The notes below the pieces were generated by a model. That model had not been told where the DNA came from. It did not search any database and saw only the letters and a list, made by a program, of their open reading frames with translations. This document shows positions 45,239 through 53,402 of a stretch of DNA of 64,000 nt, piece by piece; positions within the stretch are counted from its first letter, which is position 1, and the number at the start of each line of letters is the position of its first letter. Origin of the DNA: Solirubrobacter pauli (lineage in GTDB: Bacteria > Actinomycetota > Thermoleophilia > Solirubrobacterales > Solirubrobacteraceae); contig NZ_RBIL01000002.1 in NCBI RefSeq assembly GCF_003633755.1, forward strand, positions 186,001-250,000, given 5' to 3'. The translations under genes and the position numbers were made by a program.

Positions 45239-45885
45239 GGCTGGGGCACCTTTCCTCGGGCGACGACGACTTCTTCGTGGTCCTGCCCGCTGGAGCCGAC
45301 CACGGCACGCATCAATGGGCCGACCGGGCCGGTCTCGCTCGCGGCGACGTCGGCCTGAAGGCCACGCGCCGCGTAGGCGCGCAGGGTCGTCGGCGTCCCG
45401 CAGAACTCCGAGTGCACGAGCAGCAGCGTGCCGCCCGGCGCGAGGTGGCGCGGGGCCTCGGCGATGATCCGGTCGAGCACGACGCGGCCGTCCGCGCCCG
45501 CTTCCCACGCGCGCGAGGCGCCGCGGCGTGGCGGGTCGCCGCCCGGGACGTACGGCGGGTTGGCGATGATCAGGTCGAAGCGCTCGCCGGCGACGGCGCT
45601 GAGCAGGTCGCCGCGCCGCGCGACGATCGGGACGTGGTTGATCGCCGCGTTGATGCGGGCGTTGATGACCGCGCGGCGCATCACGTCGACGGTGACGAGC
45701 TCGCCGTCGTGCGCGCGGGCCGCCACGATGCCCGCGAACGCCGGGCCGGCGCACAGCTCGAGGATCCGCGCCCCGCGTGGAGCGGGCTCGCGGGCCGCGG
45801 TGCGTGCCAGCAACCAGGTGTCCGAGCGCGGCCGGAACACGCCCGGGAGCACCACGCCGCGGGCAGGGGAGTTCCTGATGAGCAT
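45235..45885 (-). CDS. HemK2/MTQ2-like class I methyltransferase
   Basis: A 216-residue SAM-dependent methyltransferase. It starts with a substrate loop (GVVLPGVFRPRSDTWLLA), then SAM motif I ILELCAGPAFAGIVAA. The catalytic FDLIIANPPYVPGGD (NPPY) motif is typical of amide/glutamine N-methyltransferases and N6-adenine enzymes. It lacks the PrmC N-terminal domain, so is of the short HemK2/MTQ2-like kind. Neighbour context (CDGSH, ligase, oxidase) suggests a small-molecule or peptide-modifying role rather than release-factor methylation. Confidence 0.87.
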   Translation of the reverse strand: MLIRNSPARGVVLPGVFRPRSDTWLLARTAAREPAPRGARILELCAGPAFAGIVAARAHDGELVTVDVMRRAVINARINAAINHVPIVARRGDLLSAVAGERFDLIIANPPYVPGGDPPRRGASRAWEAGADGRVVLDRIIAEAPRHLAPGGTLLLVHSEFCGTPTTLRAYAARGLQADVAASETGPVGPLMRAVVGSSGQDHEEVVVARGKVPQP

Positions 45886-45986
45886 CAGGAGCGGTCCTAA
45901 CCGCGCCGGTTGCGCGCGAATGACGGGCGGTCATTCGTCGAACGGCGAGGCGTGCGCCGGGCGCCGGGCGGGAAGGAAGCGCTCGC

Positions 45987-46838
45987 ATGCGTTTTCGTCC
46001 AGGGGCAAAGCTCGACAGCGGGCAGGTGCAGGATCGGCGTGGTGGCGGCGGGCGCGGCGTGGCCGTCGGCGGTGGCGTCGGCACCGTGCTGGTGGTCGTC
46101 GTCCTGGCGCTGCTCGGCGTGGACGTCGGACCGGTCGGCGGTGGCGGCGCGGACGTCAACCTGAGCGACAACCAGCAGCTGTCCTCCAGCTGCCGCACCG
46201 GCGCCGACGCCAACCAGAGCGAGGACTGCCGGATCGTCGGCGTCGTCAACTCGGTGCAGGCGTACTGGAGCGACTCGCTCGAGGGCTACCGCGAGGCGCC
46301 GACCAACTTCTTCAGCGGGTCGACGCAGACCGGCTGCGGCGGCGCGACGTCGGCGGTCGGGCCGTTCTACTGCCCCGCCGACCAGCAGGTCTACATCGAC
46401 CTGAGCTTCTACGACGACCTGCGGTCGCGGTTCGGCGCGAACGGCGGCCCGTTCGCCGAGGCGTACGTGATCGCGCACGAGTACGGCCATCACGTCCAGC
46501 ACCTGACGGGCACGGACCGCAAGGTCGGCAACGACCGCGAGGGGGAGACGTCCGGCTCCGTCCGGCTCGAGCTCCAGGCGGACTGCTACGCGGGCGTGTG
46601 GGCGGCCAACGCGGTCGAGACCGGCTTCATCGAGGAGCTGACCGACCAGGACATCGCGGACGGGCTGGACGCCGCCGCCGCGGTCGGTGACGACCGCATC
46701 CAGCAGCGCTCGACCGGCCGCGTGGACCGTGAGAGCTGGACGCACGGTTCGGCCGCCTCGCGCCAGAAGTGGTTCAACACGGGCTTCCGCGGTGGCGACC
46801 CGCGACGCTGCGACACGTTCGCCACGAATGCCCTCTGA
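45987..46838 (+). CDS. Neutral zinc metallopeptidase (YpfJ family)
   Basis: A 283-residue membrane-anchored protein. N-terminal [21 protein letters not shown], one hydrophobic helix (about 30-48), then an external catalytic domain with [12 protein letters not shown] (HExxH) and the downstream Glu in [14 protein letters not shown]. Cysteine pairs (SCRTG/DCRIV, TGCGG/FYCPAD) may form disulfides. This matches the PF04228 predicted neutral zinc metallopeptidases; substrates unknown. ATG 45987 has GGAAGGAAG upstream. Confidence 0.92.
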   Translation: MRFRPGAKLDSGQVQDRRGGGGRGVAVGGGVGTVLVVVVLALLGVDVGPVGGGGADVNLSDNQQLSSSCRTGADANQSEDCRIVGVVNSVQAYWSDSLEGYREAPTNFFSGSTQTGCGGATSAVGPFYCPADQQVYIDLSFYDDLRSRFGANGGPFAEAYVIAHEYGHHVQHLTGTDRKVGNDREGETSGSVRLELQADCYAGVWAANAVETGFIEELTDQDIADGLDAAAAVGDDRIQQRSTGRVDRESWTHGSAASRQKWFNTGFRGGDPRRCDTFATNAL

Positions 46839-47646
46839 GCCGCGCGTCACGGTCGTGGTCGTCACGCGTGACCGCCACGAGGCGCTGGCGGAGACGCTGC
46901 CGCGGCACGAGGCGCCTGCGATCGTGGTCGACAACGCGTCCCGCACACCCGTGCCCGGTGCGATCCGGCTGGACCGCAACCGCGGCGGCGCGGGGCGCAA
47001 CGTCGGCGTCGAGGCGGCGACGACGCCCTACGTGGCGCTGACCGACGACGACGCGTGGTGGGCGCCCGGGGCGCTGGCGCAGGCGGTCGCGCTGCTCGAC
47101 GCGCACCCACGGCTCGCGCTCGTGCAGCCGCGCGTGCTGGTCGGACCGGACGAGCGGCCGGACCCGACGTGCGAGGCCATGGCCGGCTCACCGCTGCCCG
47201 CCGGGGCCGGGCAGCCGGGCCATCCGCTGCTCGGGTTCATCGCGTGCGCGGCGGTCGTCCGGCGGGACGCGTTCCTGGCGGTCGGTGGCTTCTCCGAGCG
47301 GCTCGCGGTCGGCGGGGAGGAGGCGCTGCTGGCGGGCGACCTGGTCGCCGCCGGCTGGCAGCTCTCCTACGTGCCGGAGATCGTCGCCCACCACGATCCC
47401 CCGCCGTCCTCGCGTGACCGGCCGGAGCGCCGCGCCGCGATCCTGCGCAACGCGCTCTGGCACACCTGGCTGCGCCGCCCGGCGGGCACGGCCGTGCGCC
47501 GGACGGCCGGCACGCTGGTGCACGCCCCGCTGGAGCCCGCCACCGCCCGCGGCGTCGGCGGCGCGGTGGCCGGGCTGCCGTGGGTGCTGCGCGCGCGGCG
47601 GGTGGACCCGCCGCGCGTCGAGGCGATGCGACGCCTCCTCGACTGA
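46828..47646 (+). CDS. Family 2 glycosyltransferase
   Basis: A 272-residue GT-A glycosyltransferase. [19 protein letters not shown] opens the nucleotide-sugar domain, with [12 protein letters not shown] and the acidic metal site [15 protein letters not shown]. The region [24 protein letters not shown] and [16 protein letters not shown] supplies the catalytic acid end. Acceptor unknown; a cell-surface polysaccharide is likely. ATG 46828 lies inside the preceding peptidase gene (11-bp overlap). Confidence 0.9.
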   Translation: MPSEPRVTVVVVTRDRHEALAETLPRHEAPAIVVDNASRTPVPGAIRLDRNRGGAGRNVGVEAATTPYVALTDDDAWWAPGALAQAVALLDAHPRLALVQPRVLVGPDERPDPTCEAMAGSPLPAGAGQPGHPLLGFIACAAVVRRDAFLAVGGFSERLAVGGEEALLAGDLVAAGWQLSYVPEIVAHHDPPPSSRDRPERRAAILRNALWHTWLRRPAGTAVRRTAGTLVHAPLEPATARGVGGAVAGLPWVLRARRVDPPRVEAMRRLLD

Positions 47647-47690
47647 CCGCCGACCCCCGAGCCCCCGAGGCCCTTTAGTTGTCGCGTCAA

Positions 47691-47709
47691 TAAACGTCCA
47701 GGACGTTTA
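47691..47709. promoter_or_regulatory. Perfect 9-1-9 palindrome TAAACGTCC-A-GGACGTTTA
   Basis: A 19-bp exact inverted repeat with a single central base in an AT-rich patch between convergent genes. It includes the stop codon of the dioxygenase gene (complement of 47707-47709). A 1-nt loop is too tight for an efficient intrinsic terminator, so a protein-binding site is more likely. Confidence 0.55.
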
Positions 47710-48558
47710 ACTTTGCGCGACGAAGGCCACCGCGGTGCCCCACGGGTCGCGGACGAGGAAGCCGCCCGGGTGGTCCTCGGTGGTCTCCACGCGGGCGCGC
47801 ACGGCGTCCACGTCGTCGGCGGTGGGGAGCTGGACCGTCCAGTGGCGCAGGCCGACGGTGTGCTCGGGCGCCGGGCCGACGCCGCGGCCGCGCCAGACGT
47901 TGAAGCCGAGGTGATGGTGGTAGCCGCCGGCGCTGACGAACGCGGCCGTGCCGAGGTTGGCCTGCTCCTCGAAGCCGAGCACGTCGCGGTAGAACGCGAG
48001 GCCTTGGTCGATGTCGCCGACGTGCAGATGCAGGTGGCCCATCTTCAGGCCCTCGCCGAGCTGGGCGGTGGGCGCCTCACCGTCGATCGTGCCCAGCAGC
48101 GCCTGGAAGTCGAGCGGGGCGGGGCCGCGGCTGTAGCCGAGATCGGTCGGCCAGGCGGTCTTCTCGCGGTCGGCGGCGAGCTCGATGCCGTTGCCGTCCG
48201 GGTCCGGCAAGTAGATCGCCTCGTGGGTGCGGTGGTCTGAAGCGCCCTCGATCGGCGTGTCGGTGACGCTCAGACGCACGGCGGCGCGGGCGAGCTCCTC
48301 ACGCGAGGGGTACAGCAGCGCGTAGTGGTACAGGCCGGCGTGGCGCCCGGCGGGGCGTGCGGCCGGATCCTCGAAGAGCTCGAGCGTGACGGTCGTGCCG
48401 TCGCCGAGCGTGGCGTGGGTCCCGTCGTGGCTGTGCACGCGGAAGCCGAGCGAGCGCTGGTACCAGGCGACGGAGCGATCGAGGTCGGACACGGTCAGGT
48501 GGACCGCGCCGAGCGTGAGCGTGGCGGGGAGCGTCGGGGTCTGGGGAGTCGCGGTCAT
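47707..48558 (-). CDS. VOC-family ring-cleavage dioxygenase (catechol 2,3-dioxygenase-like)
   Basis: A 283-residue protein with two pairs of vicinal-oxygen-chelate modules. Module one: LGAVHLTVSDLDRSVAWYQRSLGFRV. Module two: MGHLHLHVGDIDQGLAFYRDVLGFEE, with metal ligands His (GHLHLHV), His (YHHHLGFNVW) and Glu. Resembles the CatE/BphC-like extradiol dioxygenases of actinobacteria and bacilli. Fe(II)-dependent cleavage of an unknown catechol is inferred. It diverges from an AraC regulator 34 bp away, which probably controls it. Confidence 0.88.
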   Translation of the reverse strand: MTATPQTPTLPATLTLGAVHLTVSDLDRSVAWYQRSLGFRVHSHDGTHATLGDGTTVTLELFEDPAARPAGRHAGLYHYALLYPSREELARAAVRLSVTDTPIEGASDHRTHEAIYLPDPDGNGIELAADREKTAWPTDLGYSRGPAPLDFQALLGTIDGEAPTAQLGEGLKMGHLHLHVGDIDQGLAFYRDVLGFEEQANLGTAAFVSAGGYHHHLGFNVWRGRGVGPAPEHTVGLRHWTVQLPTADDVDAVRARVETTEDHPGGFLVRDPWGTAVAFVAQS

Positions 48559-48592
48559 GTGGTTAGGATCGCGCGGCGCAGGCTGCATTCAC

Positions 48593-49456
48593 ATGGCAAC
48601 CCCTCGCGGACACATGGACTTTCCCGTCGACCACCTGCCGGGCTCGCTGCAGGTCGTCCAGCTGCAGGACTTCGTCGCGGGGGCGGCGGCGGAGCGGGGC
48701 GCGCGGTCGCCGCACCGTCACGACTACCACGAGCTGCTGTGGACGCGCGCGGGCGCCGGCCGGCACTCGGTCGACGGTGAGCCGTTCGAGATCGAGCCGG
48801 GCACGATCACCGTGATCGGCCGCGGGCGGGTGCACGTGCTCGAGCGTGCGGTCGGCTTCACCGGGGCGGTCGTGCGCTTCGAGAGCGAGCTGGTGCTGGA
48901 CGCGCCCGCGTGGCTCGTCGGCGGGCACGGCGCGCTGACGGTCGAGGTGCCGCCCTCGTCGGCGCCGTCGCTGGAGACGACGATCGGCATCCTCGGCGCG
49001 GAGGCCGCCCGTCCGGCCGACTCCCAGAGCGCCGACTTGCTCCGCCACTTCCTCAGCGCGCTGCTGCTGTGGATCGAGCGCTGGTACGACGGCGCCCACG
49101 CCGAGCGCGGCGACGACGCGGACGTGGCGCTGTACCGGCGCTTCGTCGCGCTGCTCGAGCGCAGCTTCGCCGAGCACCACGACGCCGGCTGGTACGCGGA
49201 CGCGCTCGCGGTGCCCGCAGCCGCGCTGTCACGTGCTTTGTCGACCGTCACGGGGCAGCCGACGAAGCAGCTCGTGACCGACCGGGTGATGCTCGAAGCG
49301 GCACGGCTGCTGCGCTTCACGGACCGGACCGTGGGTGAGATCGCCTATCGCACCGGATTCGAGGACCAACTTTATTTCTCCCGTGCGTTCAAACGGCGCT
49401 ACGGTGTTGCGCCGCGGTCGTATCGCGATCTTCACCGTCATCCCTCGAACGCCTGA
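48593..49456 (+). CDS. AraC family transcriptional regulator
   Basis: A 287-residue regulator with N-terminal cupin sensor (RSPHRHDYHELLWTRAGAGRH, then GEPFEIEPGTITVIGRGRVH). The C-terminal double helix-turn-helix runs WYADALAVPAAALSRALSTV to TVGEIAYRTGFEDQLYFSRAFKRRYGVAPRSYR, the canonical AraC signature. ATG 48593 has a TAGGAT -10-like box 23 nt upstream. It is divergent from the ring-cleavage dioxygenase and most likely activates it in response to an aromatic compound. Confidence 0.92.
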   Translation: MATPRGHMDFPVDHLPGSLQVVQLQDFVAGAAAERGARSPHRHDYHELLWTRAGAGRHSVDGEPFEIEPGTITVIGRGRVHVLERAVGFTGAVVRFESELVLDAPAWLVGGHGALTVEVPPSSAPSLETTIGILGAEAARPADSQSADLLRHFLSALLLWIERWYDGAHAERGDDADVALYRRFVALLERSFAEHHDAGWYADALAVPAAALSRALSTVTGQPTKQLVTDRVMLEAARLLRFTDRTVGEIAYRTGFEDQLYFSRAFKRRYGVAPRSYRDLHRHPSNA

Positions 49457-49471
49457 GAAGGTGGACTTCCC

Positions 49472-49702
49472 GTGTCCACCGGAGAATTCGCCCAGATGAG
49501 CACCAGCACCATTCACGTCGAGCCCGATCAGCGCGGATCGTGGCTCGTCCGACGCGACGCCGAGCGCGTCTCGGAGCATCACACGGCCACGGACGCCGAG
49601 CGTGCCGCCCGCGTCGCCGCCCGCCGCTTCTCCTGCAGCAGCGTCGTGCTTCACGACCGCTACCGCCGTACCCGCGAGATCGCGGTCTCCGACCGCCTGT
49701 AG
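49472..49702 (+). CDS. DUF2188-family small protein (second copy)
   Basis: A 76-residue soluble protein. TIHVEPDQRGSWLVRRDAER then HTATDAERAARVAARRFSC shows the DUF2188 pattern: a strand, a Gly-Trp turn, an Ala/Arg-rich helix, then closing strands. GTG 49472 has AAGGTGG at about 7 nt; ATG 49496 is the alternative. It follows the AraC gene by 15 bp. Function unknown; a paralogue at 5901 lies after a stress-type promoter box. Confidence 0.65.
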   Translation: MSTGEFAQMSTSTIHVEPDQRGSWLVRRDAERVSEHHTATDAERAARVAARRFSCSSVVLHDRYRRTREIAVSDRL

Positions 49703-49705
49703 CCG

Positions 49706-49858
49706 CTAGGGCAGCGTCATGAAGATCGCCGTCGCCGCGACGGCGGCGATCGCGACCGGCACCAGCACGAGGAGCGAGACCCGGCGACGGCGCCGTGTGG
49801 CCTGGCGCCCCGGCTGCAGCACGCTCAGGCGGGGCGGTGGGGTACGGCGTTCGAACAA
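49706..49858 (-). CDS. Predicted 50-residue single-pass membrane protein
   Basis: A small frame read leftward from TTG 49858 to the stop at 49706-49708. The cytoplasmic half is basic (FERRTPPPRLSVLQPGRQ, then a run of five Arg), followed by one membrane helix (VSLLVLVPVAIAAVAATAIF) and a short end MTLP. The positive-inside pattern is textbook, and a promoter with -35 TTTGAA-type and -10 TAGGAT elements lies just upstream with a start near the TTG. Function unknown. Confidence 0.5.
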   Translation of the reverse strand: MFERRTPPPRLSVLQPGRQATRRRRRVSLLVLVPVAIAAVAATAIFMTLP

Positions 49859-49868
49859 GACTGGGACG

Positions 49869-49897
49869 ATCCTAGGCGGGGGTGAGGACGGTTTGAA
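49869..49897 (-). promoter_or_regulatory. Promoter for the small membrane protein
   Basis: On the complement, TTCAAA (49892-49897), a 17-nt spacer and TAGGAT (49869-49874) precede the TTG at 49858 by 10 nt, so a leaderless or near-leaderless mRNA is predicted. Confidence 0.45.
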
Positions 49898-49969
49898 CTG
49901 GCCGACCGCCCAGTCATGCCCACCTCGCGTCCGCGTTATGCGGGATCGCGCTCGCCTGTCAAGTTCGCG

Positions 49970-51154
49970 TTACCGGCCGACACGTGCGGCGCGTATGCGC
50001 GCGCGGGCCTCGGCGTAGCGGACCACCTCGAACGCCGTCAGCGCCGCGAAGACCGCGAGCAGGAGGCCGAGCGTGACGACGCCCGCCGCGCTCGTCGCGA
50101 CCGGGATCAGCGCGAGGCAGGCCGCCGCGGTGACGATCCGCGGGACGTTGACCGAGCCGACGTTGCGCAGCCGGAAGGCGACGTGCGCGAGCAGGTAGAG
50201 CGCCAGCCCACCGCACAGGGCGACCGCCGGCATGTCCTTCAGCGGGTCCTCGGTGTGCCCGATGACCTTCTTCACGCCGAGCGCGAACAGGACGATGCCC
50301 GCGATCATCGGCAGGTGCAACAGCGCGTACGAGTCACGCGCGATCTTCAGCTGCGCCAGCCCGGTCGCCTCGACGAAGCGGTGCTCGGCCACCACCGCCA
50401 CGACGTCGAAGTACAGCCACCACAGCACGCAGGCGATGCCGACCGCGAGCACGCCCGCCAGGATCACCTGCCCGCTGAGCTCGATGCCCTCCGCGCCGAC
50501 CCCGATCGCGACGATCGACTCGCCGAGGGCGATGATCAGCACGAGCCCGAACCGCTCCGCGAAGTGCGCGGCGTGCACGTGCCAGCCGCCGACGCCGCGG
50601 CCGAGCACGATCCCGTAGTCGAGCACGAGCGCGGCGATCCACAGCAGGTCCCGCGCGCTGCCCTCGTCGACGACCGTGCTGGCGACGATGATCAGCCCGG
50701 CGCCCGGGATGAGCGAGCCGACCAGGCTCAGCACGGCCTTGCTCAGCGCCACGTCGCCGCGCGCGGCCAGCGCGAACAGCGCCGCGTGCAGCAGCCGCAC
50801 CGCCAAGTACCCGAGCCCCCAGACCACGCCGTCGCCGGTGAACGCGCCGGGCGTCGCGAGCGTCATCACGAGCATCGCCGCCATCGCCCCGAACATCACC
50901 AGCCGCGGCAGCAGCAACTCGGGGTCGACCGTGCTCGTCAGCCACGCGTAGCCCGACCACGCCCACCAGATGATCGCCAGGATCACGAGCCCGCGCCCGA
51001 GCTGCGCGAACGTCGGGTCCTCCGCGAGGAACGCCGTCACCTGCGTGAGCGCGAACACGAACACGAGGTCGAAGAACAGCTCCAGCGGCGACACCGTCGC
51101 CTCGCGCGGGTCGGCGCGGACGATCCGGTGGCGAGGCTCCTGAGTGGCGGTCAC
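49970..51154 (-). CDS. LtrA family membrane protein, second copy
   Basis: A ~394-residue polytopic protein. SPLELFFDLVFVFALTQVTAFL matches the family N-terminus; WWAWSGYAWLTS, HFAERFGLVLIIALGESIVAIGVG and VLWWLYFDVVAVVAEH are the other signatures. It retains the LtrA block order of the first copy at 40999 but is clearly diverged. GTG 51154 is used; ATG 51193 would add a basic 13-residue extension. It is divergent from the GlgC-like gene, with 66 bp between starts. Confidence 0.9.
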   Translation of the reverse strand: MTATQEPRHRIVRADPREATVSPLELFFDLVFVFALTQVTAFLAEDPTFAQLGRGLVILAIIWWAWSGYAWLTSTVDPELLLPRLVMFGAMAAMLVMTLATPGAFTGDGVVWGLGYLAVRLLHAALFALAARGDVALSKAVLSLVGSLIPGAGLIIVASTVVDEGSARDLLWIAALVLDYGIVLGRGVGGWHVHAAHFAERFGLVLIIALGESIVAIGVGAEGIELSGQVILAGVLAVGIACVLWWLYFDVVAVVAEHRFVEATGLAQLKIARDSYALLHLPMIAGIVLFALGVKKVIGHTEDPLKDMPAVALCGGLALYLLAHVAFRLRNVGSVNVPRIVTAAACLALIPVATSAAGVVTLGLLLAVFAALTAFEVVRYAEARARIRAARVGR

Positions 51155-51205
51155 GCGCGGGACACTAAGCCAACGGCGCACTCGCGCTCTCATCTTCGCT
51201 TCACG

Positions 51206-51211
51206 GGGTAG
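51206..51211 (+). promoter_or_regulatory. GGGTAG box before the glgC-like gene
   Basis: GGGTAG ends 9 nt before GTG 51221, the same geometry as at 5901, 27020 and 42998. No good -35 is visible. The intervening AGAGGGG could alternatively serve as Shine-Dalgarno. Confidence 0.3.
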
Positions 51212-51220
51212 AGAGGGGCC

Positions 51221-52396
51221 GTGCCCCGACTCAAGACCCTCGTCCTGATCCTCGCCGGCGGTGCCGGCGGTCGCCTGGAGCTGCTCACGCACTCGCGCGC
51301 GAAGCCCGCCGTGCCGTTCGCCGGCACGCACCGGCTGATCGACTTCCCGCTCAGCAACTGCTTCAACGCGCAGATCGACGACGTCTGGATCTCGCAGCAG
51401 TTCAACCCGGTGTCGCTGAGCGACCACTTGGCGAACGGGCGGCCGTGGGACCTCGACCGCACGGCCGGCGGGCTGCTCGTGCTGCACCCGCGGCAGGGCA
51501 ACGAGGCGGGCACCGGGTTCCAGGAGGGCACGGGCGAGGCGCTCTGGAGCCAGGCCGAGCTGATCCGTGAGTTCGATCCCGACGCGCTCGTCGTCGTGAG
51601 CGCCGACGCGGTCTACAAGCTCGACTACGCCGCGCTCGCCGAGGAGCACCGCGAGGCGGGCAAGGCGGTGACGATGGTCACGACCGAGGTCGACCCCGAC
51701 GACGCGGATCGCTACGGCGTCGTGCAGGTCGACGGCGAGCGGGTGACCGAGTACGTCTACAAGCCCGACGAGCCGAAGGGCAACCTGATCTCCAACGAGG
51801 TCTTCGTCTTCACGCCCGAGCCGGTCCTGCAGGTGCTCGACGAGCTGGTCGAGGAGAAGGGGCAGGACGACCTCGAGGACCTGGGGCACTTCCTGCTGCC
51901 GCGGCTGACCGACGCGGGCGAGGTCCGCGCGCACCGCTTCGACGGGTACTGGCGCGACGTCGGCACGATCCCCGCGTTCCACCAGGCGCACATGGAGCTC
52001 GTCTCCGGCGAGCCGCCGATCGACCTCGACGATCCCGACTGGCCGATCCTCACCCGCGCGATCGCCAACCGCGCGTCCGCCCAACTGCTGGCGGGCGCGC
52101 GGATCGACGCGGCGCTCGTGGCGCCGGGCGCGAAGGTGGCGGGCACGGTGACGCGCAGCGTGCTGGGGCGCGGCGTGATCGTCGAGCCGGGCGCGACGGT
52201 CGAGGACTCGGTGCTGCTGCCGGGCGCGGTCGTCCGCGCCGGCGCGACCGTCCGCAACGCGATCATCGACGACCACGTCGAGGTGCGCGCGAACGTGGGG
52301 GAGGCCCGCGGCGACATCGCGCTCGTGGGCCTGCACGCCACCGTCGAGGACGATCTGCCCAGCGGCGCACGGTTCCCGCAGGTGGAAGACGACTGA
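51221..52396 (+). CDS. Glucose-1-phosphate adenylyltransferase-like protein
   Basis: A 391-residue nucleotidyltransferase with GlgC layout. LVLILAGGAGGRLELLTHSRAKPAVPFAG is the phosphate-binding N-terminus, where GlgC normally has GTRL-x-PLT. Then come RLIDFPLSNCFNA, VVVSADAVYKLDY and HRFDGYWRDVGTIPAFHQAHMELV. A C-terminal left-handed beta-helix follows (APGAKVAGTVTRSVLGRGVIVEPGATVEDSVLLPG). It makes ADP-glucose or another NDP-sugar for glycogen/alpha-glucan. Start GTG 51221. Confidence 0.87.
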   Translation: MPRLKTLVLILAGGAGGRLELLTHSRAKPAVPFAGTHRLIDFPLSNCFNAQIDDVWISQQFNPVSLSDHLANGRPWDLDRTAGGLLVLHPRQGNEAGTGFQEGTGEALWSQAELIREFDPDALVVVSADAVYKLDYAALAEEHREAGKAVTMVTTEVDPDDADRYGVVQVDGERVTEYVYKPDEPKGNLISNEVFVFTPEPVLQVLDELVEEKGQDDLEDLGHFLLPRLTDAGEVRAHRFDGYWRDVGTIPAFHQAHMELVSGEPPIDLDDPDWPILTRAIANRASAQLLAGARIDAALVAPGAKVAGTVTRSVLGRGVIVEPGATVEDSVLLPGAVVRAGATVRNAIIDDHVEVRANVGEARGDIALVGLHATVEDDLPSGARFPQVEDD

Positions 52397-52471
52397 TCGT
52401 CGAAAGAGGGTGGGCGATCTTCATACCGTCGGGTGATGCGTGTGAGCACATCGCCTGGGAAGGTTCTTCAC

Positions 52472-52525
52472 ATGGCCCACCAGTACAAGCTCCCACAGGT
52501 CAAAGAGATCAAGCCGGGCCGCTAG
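52472..52525 (+). CDS. Tiny peptide MAHQYKLPQVKEIKPGR (HQYxxPQVxE family member 2)
   Basis: A 17-codon frame preceded by GGGAAGG with an 8-nt spacer, an excellent ribosome-binding site. Upstream in-frame ATG 52436 would give 29 residues beginning MRVSTSP. HQYKLPQVKEI matches HQYTVPQVREV of the frame at 38779 at 7 of 11 positions, with conservative K/R and I/V changes. The STSP tetrapeptide also occurs upstream in both frames. It lies alone between glgC-like and transglycosylase genes. Signalling peptide, regulatory leader or modified-peptide precursor are all open. Confidence 0.5.
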   Translation: MAHQYKLPQVKEIKPGR

Positions 52526-52598
52526 GGCTCCCGCCCGAGCGCCGCGCATCACCTCGCCCGACGGCGCGGGTGGTCGCCGCGGCTAGCATGCGGCCCGC

Positions 52599-53402
52599 GT
52601 GCGCGGTCTGCTCGCCCTCATCCTCGCGATCGCGACGCCGTCGCAAGCCCCGCCGCTCCCGGCAGCCGACGCGCCGTTGCCGAAGGCGCCCGCGCCGCTC
52701 GCCGAGGCGTTCACCGCCACCACGCGGCAGCTCCGCGCCACCGCCTGGGACGGCACCGGGACGAGCGTCCCGAACGACGTCACGCTCCTGGCGCTGCACC
52801 ATCAGCGCCTCCTGCGCCGCATGGCCGAGGAGCGGCGGCTGGGTGACGCGACACTCGCACGGCTGCCCGGCGACGTCCGCGGCGAGGCGCGCGACACCGT
52901 CCAGGCCCGCCGCCTGCTCGACGCCATCCCGCGCGGCAAGCCGCCGAAGGTCCGCGTCGCGCCCGCGGCGCCCGCCGCCGACCTGCGCGCCCACTACGCC
53001 GACGCCGAGCGCCGCTTCGGCATCCACTGGTCCGTGCTCGCCGCGATCAACCTCGTCGAGTCGGCGTTCGGCCGCGTCCGCAGCGCGAGCGAGGCCGGCG
53101 CCCGCGGCCCGATGCAGTTCCTCCCGTCCACCTGGGCCGCCTACGGCGAGGGCGGCGACATCGACGACCCGCACGACGCGATCCTCGCCGCCGCCCGCTA
53201 CCTGCGCGCGGCGGGCGCGCCGAAGCAGCTCGACCGCGCCCTCTACGCCTACAACCACTCGACGGCCTACGTGCGCGCCGTCCGCCGCTACGCCGCCCGC
53301 ATGCGCACCGACGAGCGCGTGTTCCGCACCTACTACGCGTGGCAGGTCTACGTCCGCACGCCCGCCGGCGGCGCCCGCCGGATCACCGGCCCGGGCGCGT
53401 GA
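52599..53402 (+). CDS. Exported lytic transglycosylase-like protein (SLT domain)
   Basis: A 267-residue protein with an N-terminal signal sequence (about 1-17), a Pro/Ala-rich spacer and a helical stretch. The SLT/lysozyme-like domain starts near residue 130: ERRFGIHWSVLAAINLVESAFG with the catalytic Glu, then GPMQFLPSTWAAYGEGGDI, DAILAAARYLRAAG and LYAYNHSTAYVRAV. It would cleave peptidoglycan glycan strands with anhydro-muramyl formation. GTG 52599 is preceded by TAGCAT at 10 nt, so a leaderless mRNA is plausible. Confidence 0.9.
   Translation: MRGLLALILAIATPSQAPPLPAADAPLPKAPAPLAEAFTATTRQLRATAWDGTGTSVPNDVTLLALHHQRLLRRMAEERRLGDATLARLPGDVRGEARDTVQARRLLDAIPRGKPPKVRVAPAAPAADLRAHYADAERRFGIHWSVLAAINLVESAFGRVRSASEAGARGPMQFLPSTWAAYGEGGDIDDPHDAILAAARYLRAAGAPKQLDRALYAYNHSTAYVRAVRRYAARMRTDERVFRTYYAWQVYVRTPAGGARRITGPGA

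Noticed and set aside
49719-50018. Forward frame of about 99 codons after the DUF2188 gene
   Set aside because: Low-complexity Arg/Ser/Thr product without a ribosome-binding site. The reverse strand in the same place encodes a far more convincing small membrane protein, and the frame runs into the ltrA-like gene.
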